Positions 39,702 through 54,288 of a stretch of DNA of 64,000 nt are shown here, one piece after another. Below the pieces are notes generated by a model. That model ran no database searches. It saw only the letters and a program-made list of their open reading frames with translations, and was not told the origin of the DNA. Source of the stretch: Silene conica (Eukaryota; Streptophyta; Magnoliopsida; Caryophyllales; Caryophyllaceae); assembly GCA_029255685.2 (NCBI GenBank), contig CM055316.2:84566861-84630860 (forward strand). Direction: 5' to 3'. The number at the start of each line of letters is the position of its first letter. Position 1 is the first letter of the stretch. The position numbers were made by a program, and so were the translations under genes.

Positions 39702-40599
39702 GGCAAAGAATCCATGTAGTATTGTTTATTTGTTTATCATAGGTCCACATATGACATGCCACATTCTATTATATTTGCCACCAATCCTATTTACTTTCAA
39801 CTATGCCTCCAATCCTTCCTTCTTTTCAGATTTTCGATATTTAACTCCCTTTTTCCTACTTCATTTCATTTTTTTTTTTTAACTTTATTCCATTTTATTT
39901 ATTTTAATTCACTCTAGATCTATTAAATTTAGTTTAGTTAATCTATTTTCCAACTGCAGAACACATGACCTTCAACTCATTTCATTTTTCATTTCAAAAT
40001 AAAAACATAATACCATAGTATTTTATATGCACAAATGAGATGATACTTAGCTCGTTTTAGACTTACTAATTATCTAAATACGTACATTGTCTTTAACACA
40101 AATTCTGTAATTATTGTGTAAGACCGTTATATAGTACGATAGAAAAATGTGACTATTTTATAATAAATCATCCCCATTTTATGTTAAAAAACATTCATTT
40201 AATGAATATATAATGGCCATTTTTTAAAATAAAATGATCATTTTTTTTATGGTATGGTATCGTATTACGATCGTATTGTATAATTTGTGTTACAAAGCTA
40301 GCGGATATAGTTTATTTAATACCGAAAGGAAAGACTACAAAGTTTACTGAACCCAGATGAAAGATTTCAATCTATTGTCAAATCTTATTCTTAGTGAAGA
40401 GTGAAGACTAATCATTGAAAAGGTGTATGAAAATGGTTCAGTTCCAATTAATGAAAAGAGTTAGGTTTGAGCCTAATAAGTTCATTTAGATGAAATCCCG
40501 ACTGGGTTAGTAGGACATGCAAAACCCAATTGAAAATGCGATCTTGTATTCTAATAGATAACGTGAACTTATCATAATATGTTTATCACGGTCTAATCC

Positions 40600-40602
<3 letters not shown>

Positions 40603-40677
<75 letters not shown>
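40603..40677. repeat. (TA)n microsatellite, about 75 bp
   Basis: Uninterrupted TA dinucleotides. They abut the MITE at 40678-40901 where its terminal inverted repeat should be. Confidence 0.95.
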
Positions 40678-40679
<2 letters not shown>

Positions 40680-40901
40680 ACTTTGCACCTATTCCATTTC
40701 GGTCCATTCGAATTCACTTTGCACCTTTCCTTATTTGATTGTACTTTTAATACTATAATACTATAAAAACACTATTAAGGCCCACTTTTTCAACACAATA
40801 CTACACTTTACACCTATTTGTTGTACTTTTATTAATATTCTAACAATGCGTAAAAACCCGTGCATAAAGCAAATGTTCCAAGTGGAAATGAATGGAGGGA
40901 G
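40678..40901. mobile_element. Stowaway-like MITE lacking one terminus
   Basis: Reverse-oriented relative of 33372-33612: it shares CCACTTTGCACCTATTCCAT, TTCACTTTGCACCTTTCC and the end AAGTGGAAATGAATGGAGGG. The right end and its TA flank are intact, but the first 15 bp or so of the left inverted repeat are replaced by the (TA)n tract. Confidence 0.75.
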
Positions 40902-40911
40902 TATATATATA

Positions 40912-41970
40912 GAGGCGGGATCCGGTGAGTCCACCTAAATATTTGAGTCCATGAGTCCATTTAGAGTATCACAAGTTGTATTAAAAAATATCACGTTTTT
41001 TTTACACTACAATATCACAATGTCACAACCTTTTCAATACAATATCAAAGGAAACAATATCACACACTATATAAAATAATATCACGAAATTTTTTCCAAT
41101 ACTTTTTTCCTGAAATTTGTTTTTTCAAAATTTTTTTTTTCAATTTTTTTTCTCGAATTGTTTTTCTCGATTTTTTTTTCAAATTTTTTTTTGTGGTATT
41201 ATTTTGAAAAACCGGTGATATTGTATTGAGTAATTTGTGAAATTGTAATGAAAAAAAATCGAAAAAAATTTCGAGAAAAAACGCCTTTTGTTAAACAATA
41301 TCACGCACTATATTAAACAATATCAGGGAATTTTTTTCTCGGAAATATTTTTTTCAATTTTTTCTCCCGAATTTTTTTTCCGAAATATTTTTTGTCGAAT
41401 TTTTTTTTGTGATATTATTTTGAAGAACCGGTGATATTGTATTGAGTAACTTGTGATATTGTAATGAAAAAAAATCAAAAAAAAATTTCGAGAAAAAACG
41501 CCTTTTGTTAAACAATATCAAACACAATATTAAACAATATCACGAAATTTTTTGCCCGGAAATATTTTTTTCGATTTTTTTTTATAATTTTTTCTCTCGA
41601 ATTTTTTTTCCGAAATATTTTTTTCTCGAATTTTTTTTTTGTGATATTATTTTAAAGAACCGGTGATATTGTATTGAGTAACTTGTGATATTGTAATGAA
41701 AAAAAAATTCGAGAAAAAACGCCATTTTATTAAAAAACGTGTTTGTTTTAAAAAAGTGCATACTGAAAAATGGAATTTTTTTAATAAAGAAAATGTCATT
41801 TTAAAAGAAAAGGCAAAAAAAAGAAAAAAAAAAGTAATATTGAAAAAAAAAAAAAAAAAAAAAGGAAAAAAATTTGATATTGAAAACAAGTGATACTTTT
41901 TTATACAACTTATGATATCATTGTTAGATTTATGAACTCAATTATTTAGGGTGGACTCATGTGATACCAA
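40912..41970. mobile_element. Inverted-repeat element with GGGATCCGGTGAG end, unclassified
   Basis: Starts right after a TATATATAT run with GGGATCCGGTGAGTCCACC and continues TAAATATTTGAGTCCATGAG. Near 41905-41970 the reverse complement appears in diverged form (TTATTTAGGGTGGACTCATG), giving imperfect terminal inverted repeats. The interior is a 218-bp tandem array. There is no coding capacity. Its end is shared with the elements at 42068 and 46156, all next to (TA)n. Confidence 0.55.
41060..41740. repeat. Tandem array, about 218-bp unit, three to four copies
   Basis: The landmark GAGAAAAAACGCC recurs near 41272, 41490 and 41711 (spacing about 217-221 bp), and AACCGGTGATATTGTATTGA near 41210, 41425 and 41657. 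Units are rich in T/A homopolymers and in the word ATATCAC. Confidence 0.8.
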
Positions 41971-42450
<480 letters not shown>

Positions 42451-43148
42451 TATAATTGTATATCATCATGTATTTATATGTATGTATAATTGTATAATTG
42501 TATAATGTGTGGGACGTTGTATAACACTGTCTTGTTTTTTTGGATGTTTCATTTTTCACGTGCGCGCCTCTGCCTCCTCTCCGCAACTTCTTCGTCTTTC
42601 TCCAAACCTTCCCATCTTACAACACTTGTTGTTCATCTTCATCTCATCCTCATTTCATTAATCAACCTACCTTCCACGTCCTTATTACGAATTCCGTCCC
42701 ACTCATTTTTTTACTTTTCCTACCTTATTACGAATTCCGTCCCACTCATTTTTTTACATCTCCTATTACAAGTACGTATTTGTGAAGGCTAGCATAGTGT
42801 CTAATAATCACATCACGTCACGTAACTTCTCTTCTCTTCTCTTTATTGTTTAAAGTTGAATTGAATACTTGTGTTATTCTCAAGATGAGGAATACAGAAT
42901 GAGCCTATGTTTATAGCTTACATATCTGAGATCTGAGAATAATATAAGACAATGGGGTGGCTACGGAATGATTAGTGTTTGAAATGAATAAGTTTAGTGG
43001 TATGCTTCTTAACCAGGAAGAGTGGAACTGTGGAAGACACCTACATCTTTTCAGTTGTTATAAACATAGATTTGGATATTTGGATTTTATTAAGTAGGAG
43101 TATTTGATTGAATTGGGCCTTTATTATTTTACAACTACCAAATCTCAC

Positions 43149-43179
<31 letters not shown>

Positions 43180-43422
43180 TAAGCATTGGATGAGTGGATG
43201 AGTGCACCAAAATTAAAATGGCAGTCCAACTTGTTCAAACTTGAGCTACCCACTCACTTCATGGATTGCCAAAGTCTATTACGGAGTATATCATACAAAC
43301 TCCTGCTTTGACTCTCAACTACTCAACCTCATAACAGATATCACCAGCTAAATTCAGATATAAGGCACCCGTAACATAACATAACATAGTGGAAAACATA
43401 CACCAAATGTTGAAGCTTTGGA
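42451..43422. other. Spacer downstream of the CAT gene
   Basis: AT-rich DNA with a 35-bp direct repeat (CCTTATTACGAATTCCGTCC near 42678 and 42722) and an (ATAG)n run at 43148-43180. No gene is recognised. The part next to 43422 is presumably the 3' UTR of the amino acid transporter. Confidence 0.45.
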
Positions 43423-45493
43423 TCACACTGTCCCCTCATTATTCTTCTTCTTCTCCACCTCTGCTGTTTCTTCCACTCCGTTGTCATGCGCGACATCATA
43501 AGTCGCGTGGACCCCCACAAACAGATAGTACACCAGCATCACTGCTGTACATATGAAAAACCTTAGAAACGCCTCATATCCCAAAGATCCTATCAGAAAT
43601 ATGTTCATTCCGATAGATAATGAGGGCACCCATGGGACAAGTGGAACTCCCCATACCTTGGGAGCGCGTTGCTTTCTAAGTAGCTGCATTGCTAAAGTAC
43701 CCCCACACCAAACCCCCGCACAAACCCCATATCCTATCCAACTCCGGCTCTTCAGGTTCCAAATCATTGTTATACCTATTGAAGAGCTAACGATGAAAAA
43801 CAAACACCCTAGAAATTTCACTAGGCTTTCTTTAGGTGTCACTTCTGTCACGTAGTACCTTCTCACTAATAGGGCAACAGCCATTAGCATAAAAATAAAA
43901 AGCGTGCTAAAGGAGAATACGCTGGATAACACGTCTAGGCTAGTGAAAAAAGCAATCACAGCGCTCAGAATAGTCACCAGCAGAGTTGCATTGATGGGAG
44001 TCCTGGTTTTGGGATGAACACGAGCAAACCATGGAGGAATCAAATGGGACCTTGCTATTTGTGTGGTGTACCGAGCTTGCCCAAGAGACCCCACCAGAAG
44101 GCTTGTGGTCATCCCTTTCAGAGCGATGATCGAGACTAGATATTTCGCCCATTTCATACCAATCTGATCAAAAACAACCGTGTAGGGAGCATTAACATCA
44201 ATGTTGGTGTATTTTTGCATCATTGTTAATGTCAATGACATTAGACAATAGATGACCGTTATCATGGACATGGACCCCACTAGACCAATTGGGATATCTG
44301 TTGAGGGGCGTTTAGTTTCCTCAGCCATGGTGGCAACCATATCGAACCCTGTATATGACCAATAAACAACAGCAGCAGCCTGGAACACACCCTCCGCCCC
44401 AAATGGGAAGAAGGGCACTAAATTTTCAGCCTTTGAATGAATAAAGCCCACAATGATGATAAACACAATGACTAATGCACTCAAGACTGAACTCAGCCAA
44501 TTGAGGCATGATGTCTGCCTAGTTCCAGACATAGCTATGCCGTTTGCTATAAAAAGCACGACAACAGCAATGGGGTCGAGAAGATTGAATCCTTGAGCAA
44601 AAGAATTGACACGAATTCGCAGGAAGTCAGAGTCATCCCTTATAAGACTAGCGAAATACGATGACCATGACCTTCCTAACCCAGCAGCACCGACAATTGC
44701 CTCGAGCAGAATGTTACTAGCAGCAATGTAAGCAATGAAATCACCAAGTTCTATCCTAAGAAACGAGAAAGATCCTCCAGCAACTGGGACTTCTACACTA
44801 AACTCAGTGTAGCAAAACACAGATAACAATGCAGAAAGCCCGGAAATTGCGTAGGATAGAACAATTGCAGGGCCTGCATAGGATCAAATATTACAGTTTG
44901 CTTAAAAAGAAACATCAATTCATATAAATTTCGGATGTTCACAACATGTAATGCAACATAGAACCTAGAAAAAAAAGTAAACTTTCCGTCTCATTCATTC
45001 ATTCATTTGTTTACCTTTCATTAAAATAGTCTGGCAATAAACAAATGAGGGAGACAAAGGGAATGTATAGTTGAAGAAACGAAAAGAAGTAGGGACCTGC
45101 ATGATTATGGGCTTCCTGACCAGTAATGCTGAAAATACCCGAACCGACAACGGAACCGAAACTCAACCAAATAAGGTCCCACCAAGTGAGACATTTATTC
45201 AAAGGGTTAATACTCTCCTTCCTTAACTCAACGAGCTCAAAAGAATCAGAAGATCGGCTTAAAACTCTGTCTTTGAGACGAGGGACGATATCGAAAAGGG
45301 CATTTTTGTAGTCTGAGAATGAATTGAACGATTTTTCAGGGAAAAAATCGAGCTTTCTCAATCTCCAGTAACTAGAGTCTTGTGAGGAAGAAGGAGAGGC
45401 GGCCATTTGAAGAAGTGGGGTTTTATCAGAATTAGAATTGTGATTTTGGGAATAATTATAATAATATTGTTGTTTGGAATTTAAATGATTCAT
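43423..45493 (-). CDS. Cationic amino acid transporter (CAT family, APC superfamily)
   Basis: Two coding exons: 45493-45097 and 44873-43423, phase 1, joined as NHAG-PAIVLSYAISGLSA. The protein is 615 aa, or 586 aa from the ATG at 45406. CATs are 14-TM proton-coupled importers of arginine, lysine and related amino acids at the plasma membrane. Seen here: KCLTWWDLIWLSFGS into TM1, VVGSGIFSITGQEA, SVFCYTEFSVEVPVAGGSFS, MAEETKRPSTDIPIG, ALKGMTTSLLVGSLGQARYT, LIPPWFARVHPKTRTPINA, and the C-terminal block APKVWGVPLVPWVPSLSI that marks the plant CAT1/5/8 group. The N-terminus is uncertain: four in-frame ATGs exist (45571, 45559, 45493, 45406), and the sequence between them is Asn/Gln/Tyr/Ser-rich and unconserved; PLLQMAASPSSS may be the true start zone. 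A canonical SYWRLRKLDFFPEKSF follows. Confidence 0.92.
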
Positions 45494-46022
45494 GGCTTTA
45501 ATTAGGAAGGAATTATGAGTGCATACGTTTCTGTTATTTTGTGACAAATATGAGTCCATGTACAAAGTCAACTTTCTTGGTGTTGTTCATTCTTCCAAGA
45601 TTATTAATTATTATAGTACAACCTGGTTTACTAATTATAATTATTTTTTTAGTCAAATAATTATTGGGTATCTTTTTGCTTAGGAATAATTTCCAACGAC
45701 AATGCAGCTTTTATTAGTCCCTCAAACAAAATTTAACAATTTGTACTTGGTTAGAATAGTGACCTAAAATAGGGTTTATTTATCATTAGATTCATGTAAA
45801 AACTCTCGCATACAAAACACTCGGAATCAACTACAAAATTGTTACTTGTTAGTGTCACCCGCTGTTTAAAAGTGGGCAGTAAGTCATATACAGTCCATAG
45901 CCCTTGTCTGTTAAATAGCTACCAAAATTAGGTATGAATGAATGAATGATGAATGCTACTAAAATTGTAGGTGAAGATTTGTGGTTCAAAGCAGTAGAGT
46001 GCATCTAACAACTACAGCTGCA

Positions 46023-46543
<521 letters not shown>

Positions 46544-46575
<32 letters not shown>
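46544..46575. repeat. (TA)n microsatellite on the right of the foldback element
   Basis: About 32 bp of TA dinucleotides directly abutting the right arm; together with 46026-46155 it suggests that the element inserted within a pre-existing TA tract. Confidence 0.95.
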
Positions 46576-46579
<4 letters not shown>

Positions 46580-46752
46580 ATCACCTAGCTTTATCCTTAC
46601 ATGCTAAACATAAAGAGACCTGTTTACACATAAGCCATAATGAAAATTGTGTTCTCCTTTGTATTCACATACATATATAAGCAGAAATAGTGTTTGGATG
46701 AAGACGTTTTATTTAGAAATATCTGAATTACAAAATGAAAGAAACAAATCCT

Positions 46753-47719
46753 TCAGATTTGAGGCACATCCTTGATGTCAAACTTGAACCAGATCTCATT
46801 AACCCTGTTCTCAAACTCGAAGGGAGAATTATACTGAGCAACAATATATTTGGAGGTTGGATCATCTGTTCTGGTCTTTGCAATGGCAGCAGCCCATTTG
46901 GAACCAACAAGGCTGGCTTCCAATGCAGCCGCTTCTTCCCCAATTCCATAATCCGATGCAAAACCACCAAACTGTCTCACTGCAATGTATGTTGTTTCCC
47001 ATTTCTGGACATGCAGCCCTTCTGCCGGAGGAGGCTCTGCCTGGTTCTCCTTAGGAACATAGAAGCTCACCACAAACGATGATTCGCACAAGGGACCATC
47101 ACTTGGTGAGACTTGAGTCATCACTGGACCTGTCATCTCTATCTTTTTATTGTCCTCGTTTTTCCCTTGTATGTAATCAAATAGCCTGCCCATGTTGGAA
47201 AACAAACATATTATATATTGATATATTGATTAGGAGTTGGAAAGGGAAAGGGGTCGAGCCATTGACAATCAATCAATTAGGATCCCTGGAGCAAGCAATC
47301 TACCATCGCTTTCATTTGATCAAACACAAAAAGAGTGGATGAATCATATCAATTATGATTTATGATGCTCTTGAACCGCGTTGTTCGTTTTGGACTGACT
47401 GAAACTATCTAAAATGAATAGCGGAATGACTTAATAAAAGAAAATAGGAAAAGAAGAAAGGAGAAAAGGATAGATACGTCAAGAAGCCAGTACGAGTGGC
47501 CTGAACAAGGGAGATGTCCTGAATAGGGGAAGTGGACATCCAAATGGCGGAATGATAGCGACGAATTTCAAAGCCATTGGACTGCTGAACAACTTCATAG
47601 GCGGGGCACTCAATGCGCTCGCATGTTGGTGGGAATACGCTTAACTGATTGTCACCGCCATTGGGGTTTGAGAGGAGGTTGAGTAGCAGGGTTAAGTGCA
47701 TTAACTTGAGAGCTGCCAT
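46753..47719 (-). CDS. SOUL haem-binding family protein
   Basis: Two coding exons, 47719-47478 and 47185-46753 (phase 2 to 1), give 224 aa, the usual size for plant SOUL/HBP proteins. The first about 20 residues (MAALKLMHLTLLLNLLS) look like a signal peptide, so the product is probably secreted or enters the endomembrane system. The SOUL domain follows: CPAYEVVQQSNGFEIRRY, ISLVQATRTGFLT, LFDYIQGKNEDNKKIEMTGP, SSFVVSFYVPKENQ, then AVRQFGGFASDYGIGEEAA and the C-terminal EIWFKFDI. Family members bind haem or tetrapyrroles and have been proposed as carriers or scavengers; the substrate here is unknown. The junction restores the typical GF-x-LFDYIQG run, which supports the model. Confidence 0.92.
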
Positions 47720-48154
47720 TCTTCTTCTTCTTCTTCTTCTTCTTATTATTATTATTATAATTCTATATATGATATGTAAAATGAAGGAATGAATGGGTGG
47801 CCGTGTTGTGTTATTCAGTTATGGTTGTGATAAGATGAGATATACTGAGTATCATAATTCATATATGCTGTCTATGATTTTGTGGATCACATTTCTCATT
47901 TTCAATCTCATCACTGGGCCTGGGCTTGGGCTTAATCTCATTATTTTAGGCTTGCACTCTCCCCACTTCACAAGTCCATGCTCATTTCAAGGGCTCACCA
48001 ACCCAAACCATTATTCCAACCCATTTATATCCACTCCGTATTTTAAAATTAATTTAAAAATAGTTTATATGTATTTGTAGTCCTTGCTGGAGAAGCAGAG
48101 GTGAATATATTGATATGACATGGTTAGTTTTAGAGAAAGCGGGAGGTTGAAGCA
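47720..48154. other. Bidirectional intergenic region between the SOUL and P450 genes
   Basis: Only about 435 bp separates the divergent start codons of the SOUL gene (-) and the P450 gene (+), so both promoters must lie here. A CTT/ATT trinucleotide run (47720-47757) forms part of the SOUL leader. Confidence 0.6.
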
Positions 48155-49572
48155 ATGATGATGTGGTTGACAAACAGCGTACTAGTGAGCTTGACAGTGA
48201 CGACAGCCGTAGGAGTGATCCTATGGAAAGCAGTGATGTTGCTGTGGCTAAGACCCAAGTCCATTGAAAAGTGCCTTCGACAACAAGGTGTTAAGGGCAA
48301 TCCTTACAAGCCTTTCCTCGGAGATGTAAGGGACCTCATCGCACTTACCAAATCCTTGCTGCTTACCCCCATCAACTTCTCCGACGATCCTTTGCCACGG
48401 GTCGCTCCTTATATCTACCATATGATCCAAAAATATGGTACTCTTTTTAATCATATATTCTACTCTACTATTTCAAACCATCTACTTAATCATTCATTAC
48501 TCGTTGCCTGCAGGTACAAGTTGTTTTATATGGATTGGTCCCATACCGTGGTTCATAACCACAGAGCCGCAAAAGATTAAGGAAGTATTGACTAGATATC
48601 AAGACTTTCACAAGCCGGATCATCCAATCACTCAGATTCTCATGGTGGGTCTATATGCCCAAGAAGGTCATCTCTGGGCTAAACATCGAAAAATCATTAA
48701 TCCTGCTTTTCATCTTCACAAGTTGAAGGTATTTATTTATTTAACATTTCATTCCCTTAACTCGTAAATAATTGGAACTATTCAAAAATGGAACCTATGT
48801 ATGTAGAAAATGGTGGACACGATGTATGAGAGTTGTATCATAATGACAAGTTCATGGGATCAAATATTAGTAGCACAAGGAGGAGGAGGAACGAGTGAGG
48901 TAGACGTATGGCCTTTCCTTGAGACCTTAGCCGGTGATATTATTTCTCGAGCTGCTTTTGGGAGTAGTTATGGAGACGGAAAAATGATCTTTGATTTGCA
49001 AACCGAATATGTCAACTTAATTATGAACAACCCTCAACCTTCCAATTACATCCCTGGATGGAGGTATTTTAGCTTCTTTTTAATTCAATGAATTAATCTC
49101 GTATCTATATGTGAATAATAAATAAATAAATAAATAAATAAAGGTTTCTGCCAACGAAGAAAAACAGGAGAAGTAGAGAAATAAGTAGAAAAGTTGAAGG
49201 AGTATTGACAAGAATGATTGATGGTCGGAAAAGGGAAATGGAAGCAGGGGAAACCAGAAAAGAGGATTTATTAGGCTTACTATTGGAATCCAATAAAGAA
49301 CATGGAAATGAAAAGCAGGGAACAAGAAGTTTAACAACCAAAGAGGTGGTTGAAGAGTGTAAGCTCTTTTACTTGGCTGGCTCTGAGACTACCTTAGGCT
49401 TGTTTGCTTGGACATTGGTTATGTTAAGCAAACATCAACTCTGGCAACACCGTGCTAGAACCGAGGTTCTCCATGTCTTCGGGAAAGATGGAACACCTAA
49501 TGATTTTGATGGATTAGCTCGTCTTAAAACCGTGAGTCCATTTCCAATCTAAATATAATTAATTAATTAATT

Positions 49573-49641
<69 letters not shown>

Positions 49642-50129
49642 TAGGCTGGGGTGATATATATACGTATTAAAACATGATATATATATATATATGCATGCAG
49701 ATAACAATGATTCTACACGAGGTGTTGAGACTTCATTCCCCGGCTTATATGCTGATGAGAAAAGTTCACAAGGATACGAGGCTGGGAGAAGTATTGATCC
49801 CGGCAGGAACAGAAGTTCTTATGCCACTATGCATTACCCATCAAGATCCCAGTCTTTGGGGGGAAGACGCTAAAGAGTTCAATCCTGAGAGATTTGCGGA
49901 AGGTGTTTCTAAAGCAACCAAAGGCGAAGCTATCTATTTCCCATTCAGCACGGGTCCTCGAGTCTGCGTTGGCCAAAATTTCTCATTACTTGAGGCCAAA
50001 CTCGTGTTAGCCACCCTTTTACAACGCTTCTCTTTTCAACTTAGTCCCACTTATGTTCACGCGCCTTGGGCTATGTTAACTATGAAGCCTCAACACGGTG
50101 TTCACTTACTTTTGCGCAAACTTCCTTAA
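48155..50129 (+). CDS. Cytochrome P450, CYP72 clan
   Basis: Five coding exons: 48155-48437, 48514-48728, 48807-49063, 49144-49531, 49701-50129; all phases agree and the protein is 523 aa. An N-terminal membrane anchor (residues 6-30) places it on the ER. Clan signatures: LRPKSIEKCLRQQGVKGNPY, HLWAKHRKIINPAFHLHKLK; the I-helix oxygen-binding motif AGSETT (330-335); ExxR E388-R391; NPERF; haem loop PFSTGPRVCVGQNF with ligand C470. CYP72-clan enzymes hydroxylate triterpenes, gibberellins, brassinosteroids and monoterpenoid glycosides, so the substrate cannot be named. I cannot decide between CYP72A, CYP721 and CYP749 subfamilies. Intron 3 ends in an AAAT tetranucleotide run directly at its acceptor, and intron 4 carries an (AAT)n tract. 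Confidence 0.93.
49119..49142 (+). repeat. (AAAT)n at the 3' splice site of P450 intron 3
   Basis: About six AAAT/AATA units run right up to the acceptor AAAG at 49141-49143, leaving no polypyrimidine tract in the last 25 bp of this 80-bp intron. Confidence 0.85.
49575..49641 (+). repeat. (AAT)n microsatellite in P450 intron 4
   Basis: About 22 uninterrupted TAA/AAT units. A second (AAT)n tract of similar length lies at about 50766-50815, downstream of the gene. Confidence 0.95.
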
Positions 50130-50759
50130 TTAGCTTGTTGAAGCGCTTTGCTACTGAGTAGTGACTCTGTCTCACAAAAAAAAAGAAACTCAGAGCAGGC
50201 TGCCAAATTTGTAGCTCTAAATATTTGGATTTTTATTTTTATTTTTTAACTTGTTTTATTTGTCAGTCAGTTGGTTTAGTTTGTGTATATTATTGTACAT
50301 AAATGTTGGATTTGCAGTATGTATGATACTATGATTTGGTGGTGCAATTCTCAAGTGATTGTATATTTGTATCAAGACAAGACATTGTTTTCCAGATAAA
50401 GCAAGCTGCAAGCCTGCAAGCCTGCAAGAAGAGTAATGCAATGTAATATGTAATGTAAGAAATGAGAATGCAATAATAGGTTGCATTGTACGAAGTACTT
50501 CGTAATTGTTAAGAGAGGTGGGTTTTACTTGCAGTTTCTACATATGCATAAAACACAATTTCTCGGATTGTATGATAATAAGATATATTATTTTTTTCAA
50601 AATCGTGTATGTATCTTATACTAAATGAAAAATGATGCAAATGATCCAATTTTGATATATGATTAAACTATTTATGTCGACATGAAATACATTTAGGGAG
50701 AGCGCACGGGATGATTATAACAAGGACGTGGCCACTCTATGGCGGGCGGCTGGCATAGA

Positions 50760-50817
<58 letters not shown>

Positions 50818-51640
50818 TGATCAAATAATTTAGAGTTGGAGTAGATAGTCAAGTATTAAACGCAGAGTGAATTGATAGCTGAGCCTCATAATAAATGATT
50901 GCAAACAAAGTGATGATCACTACTACTGATTACTGAAGGCAGACCATATGCAATTATGCATGCATAGTAGTTGTTGAAGATAGAATAGTAAGATAGAGAT
51001 GGTGCAACTTGCATATTAGCTAAATGCCGAGACAAACAATCAAGCTAAGATAGATGTTAATTATACAACCAAAGTGACAACATTCATTCATTCATTCACT
51101 ATACAAAAACAGACAAATTAAAGTAATTAACTTGAAACGACAGTTACATATATATATATAAATATATACAATTCGTATAACGTAGAAAACTCATTATCAT
51201 TTCTGCATATATATCTGTTAATATGTATTATCACTCTCTCTGCATGCATGGCCTCCAACTCTGATCTATAAATTAATTACACTACAATCTACTTGCATTT
51301 CAACTACTGATAATTCATATATTTTATATAGGCGGCGCTTCATGTCTTCTTTTTCTATTTAAATTTCAACCAACTTACGCTGTATTAATTATACTTTCTA
51401 TTAGGCATATAATATCAGATTAATATTATATGGATATTGTCAAAAATAATTTCAAACTGAAATAGGATAAGGACGATCAAATTTTGAAAAAAAAAATGAT
51501 CACTCTGTAGACACGCGGTGAAGATGTATTATTCATCGAAATCTATTGGGTTTAAAAAACTTGAGCCACAATAAGAGTTGTATATTAGGAATTTATTTAG
51601 TGCCTTAGTGGCACACCAAGTGAACAACGTAACCCCCTCT
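50130..51640. other. Intergenic region between the P450 and dioxygenase genes
   Basis: Contains the P450 3' UTR, an (AAT)n tract (about 50766-50815) and otherwise AT-rich DNA without a recognisable gene or element. Confidence 0.5.
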
Positions 51641-51651
51641 AGTTATTATTC

Positions 51652-51658
51652 TATAAAG
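51652..51658 (+). promoter_or_regulatory. TATA box of the dioxygenase gene
   Basis: TATAAAG, 100 bp upstream of the ATG at 51759, followed by a short C-rich patch that would hold the transcription start. Confidence 0.6.
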
Positions 51659-51758
51659 CCCCCGTCTCCCCAGCAAGTGTGTCCAGCAGTTGTATGCACA
51701 CAGAACTACAGAAGTAGAGAAGCTATAAACATCAGAATTAAAAGGCCAGGTTTGCAGA

Positions 51759-53298
<1,540 letters not shown>

Positions 53299-53348
53299 TT
53301 TCTTTCTTTAATTATTACTATTTCTTTGTTTTCTAATCCTATTTCACA

Positions 53349-53354
53349 AATAAA
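53349..53354 (+). terminator. Poly(A) signal of the dioxygenase gene
   Basis: AATAAA, 51 bp after the stop codon, followed by T-rich sequence and TGTAAT-type words, in keeping with a short plant 3' UTR. Confidence 0.45.
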
Positions 53355-53399
53355 AGTCTTGTAATCCTGCTGTAATCTATATGTTTTTAGGTTTGGAAC

Positions 53400-54288
53400 C
53401 ACATACATAGTAAAACTTCCATGATATGGCGAGCCCTTTTAATTAGTTGATGCATGTATATTATATACGGTATATGTGATGAGTATGTACTATATATATA
53501 TATATATAATATGATATTATGATTTATGTGTATGGTTTGAGATAATAATGTAGAAAACTTAGTTATTGTAGAAAAAAAAATTAAAATATGTCCAGAATAT
53601 TCATATTAATTATCATAACCATATACCAAGTAATAAATTGAACCGAATATTGGTACATACATACATACATACATACATACATACAGTAGAATTATAAGGT
53701 CTCTGGAAATAAATATGTTGACTGCTCTTCATCTTCAATTCTTCATAATCTTCTTCTTCATCAACGTCATATAAATGTATAATTAACAATCAAGCGTTGG
53801 ACTTTTAGCTTACATGGCCTCGTGTCAAGGCTAAGTACTCCATAGGACCATAGTCCCTATTAAGTACTCCGTATTAACTTAGCTGAAACAATCAGTTAAC
53901 TGTGTCTAAGTTCCAATTAATTAATAATCGATGTATTTTGTCATTCATTGTTCATTATACGAACAAGCTTGCTGGCCTAGGTGCATGCTTATAAAAATAA
54001 CAAGTATGTAAAATGTAAATGACTAGAAATCAACATTGTAAACTTCTTAATTAATTATACCAATATATTACTATTAATTTTATTCCTATTTATTTTTGTA
54101 TGAAAAACAATTTGAAGGGGGCGTACATGAAATATTGGGATGTTGTGTCAAATCATTGTAGGTATACCTTAGCTGCAATGAAAGATTTCATTTATATATT
54201 AATTTAAATTCAATAATGTTAATTATGGTAACTGATGTTAAATTTAATTTTTGAATTGGGTAGAGTATATAAAGTGATGACATATATA
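53400..54288. other. Intergenic spacer with simple repeats, no gene
   Basis: AT-rich DNA with a short (TA)n (about 53490) and a (TACA)n run (53654-53688). No open frame with protein-like character. Confidence 0.45.

Noticed and set aside
41647-41893. Phe-rich and Lys-rich frames on opposite strands
   Set aside because: Product of A/T homopolymers in the repeat element.
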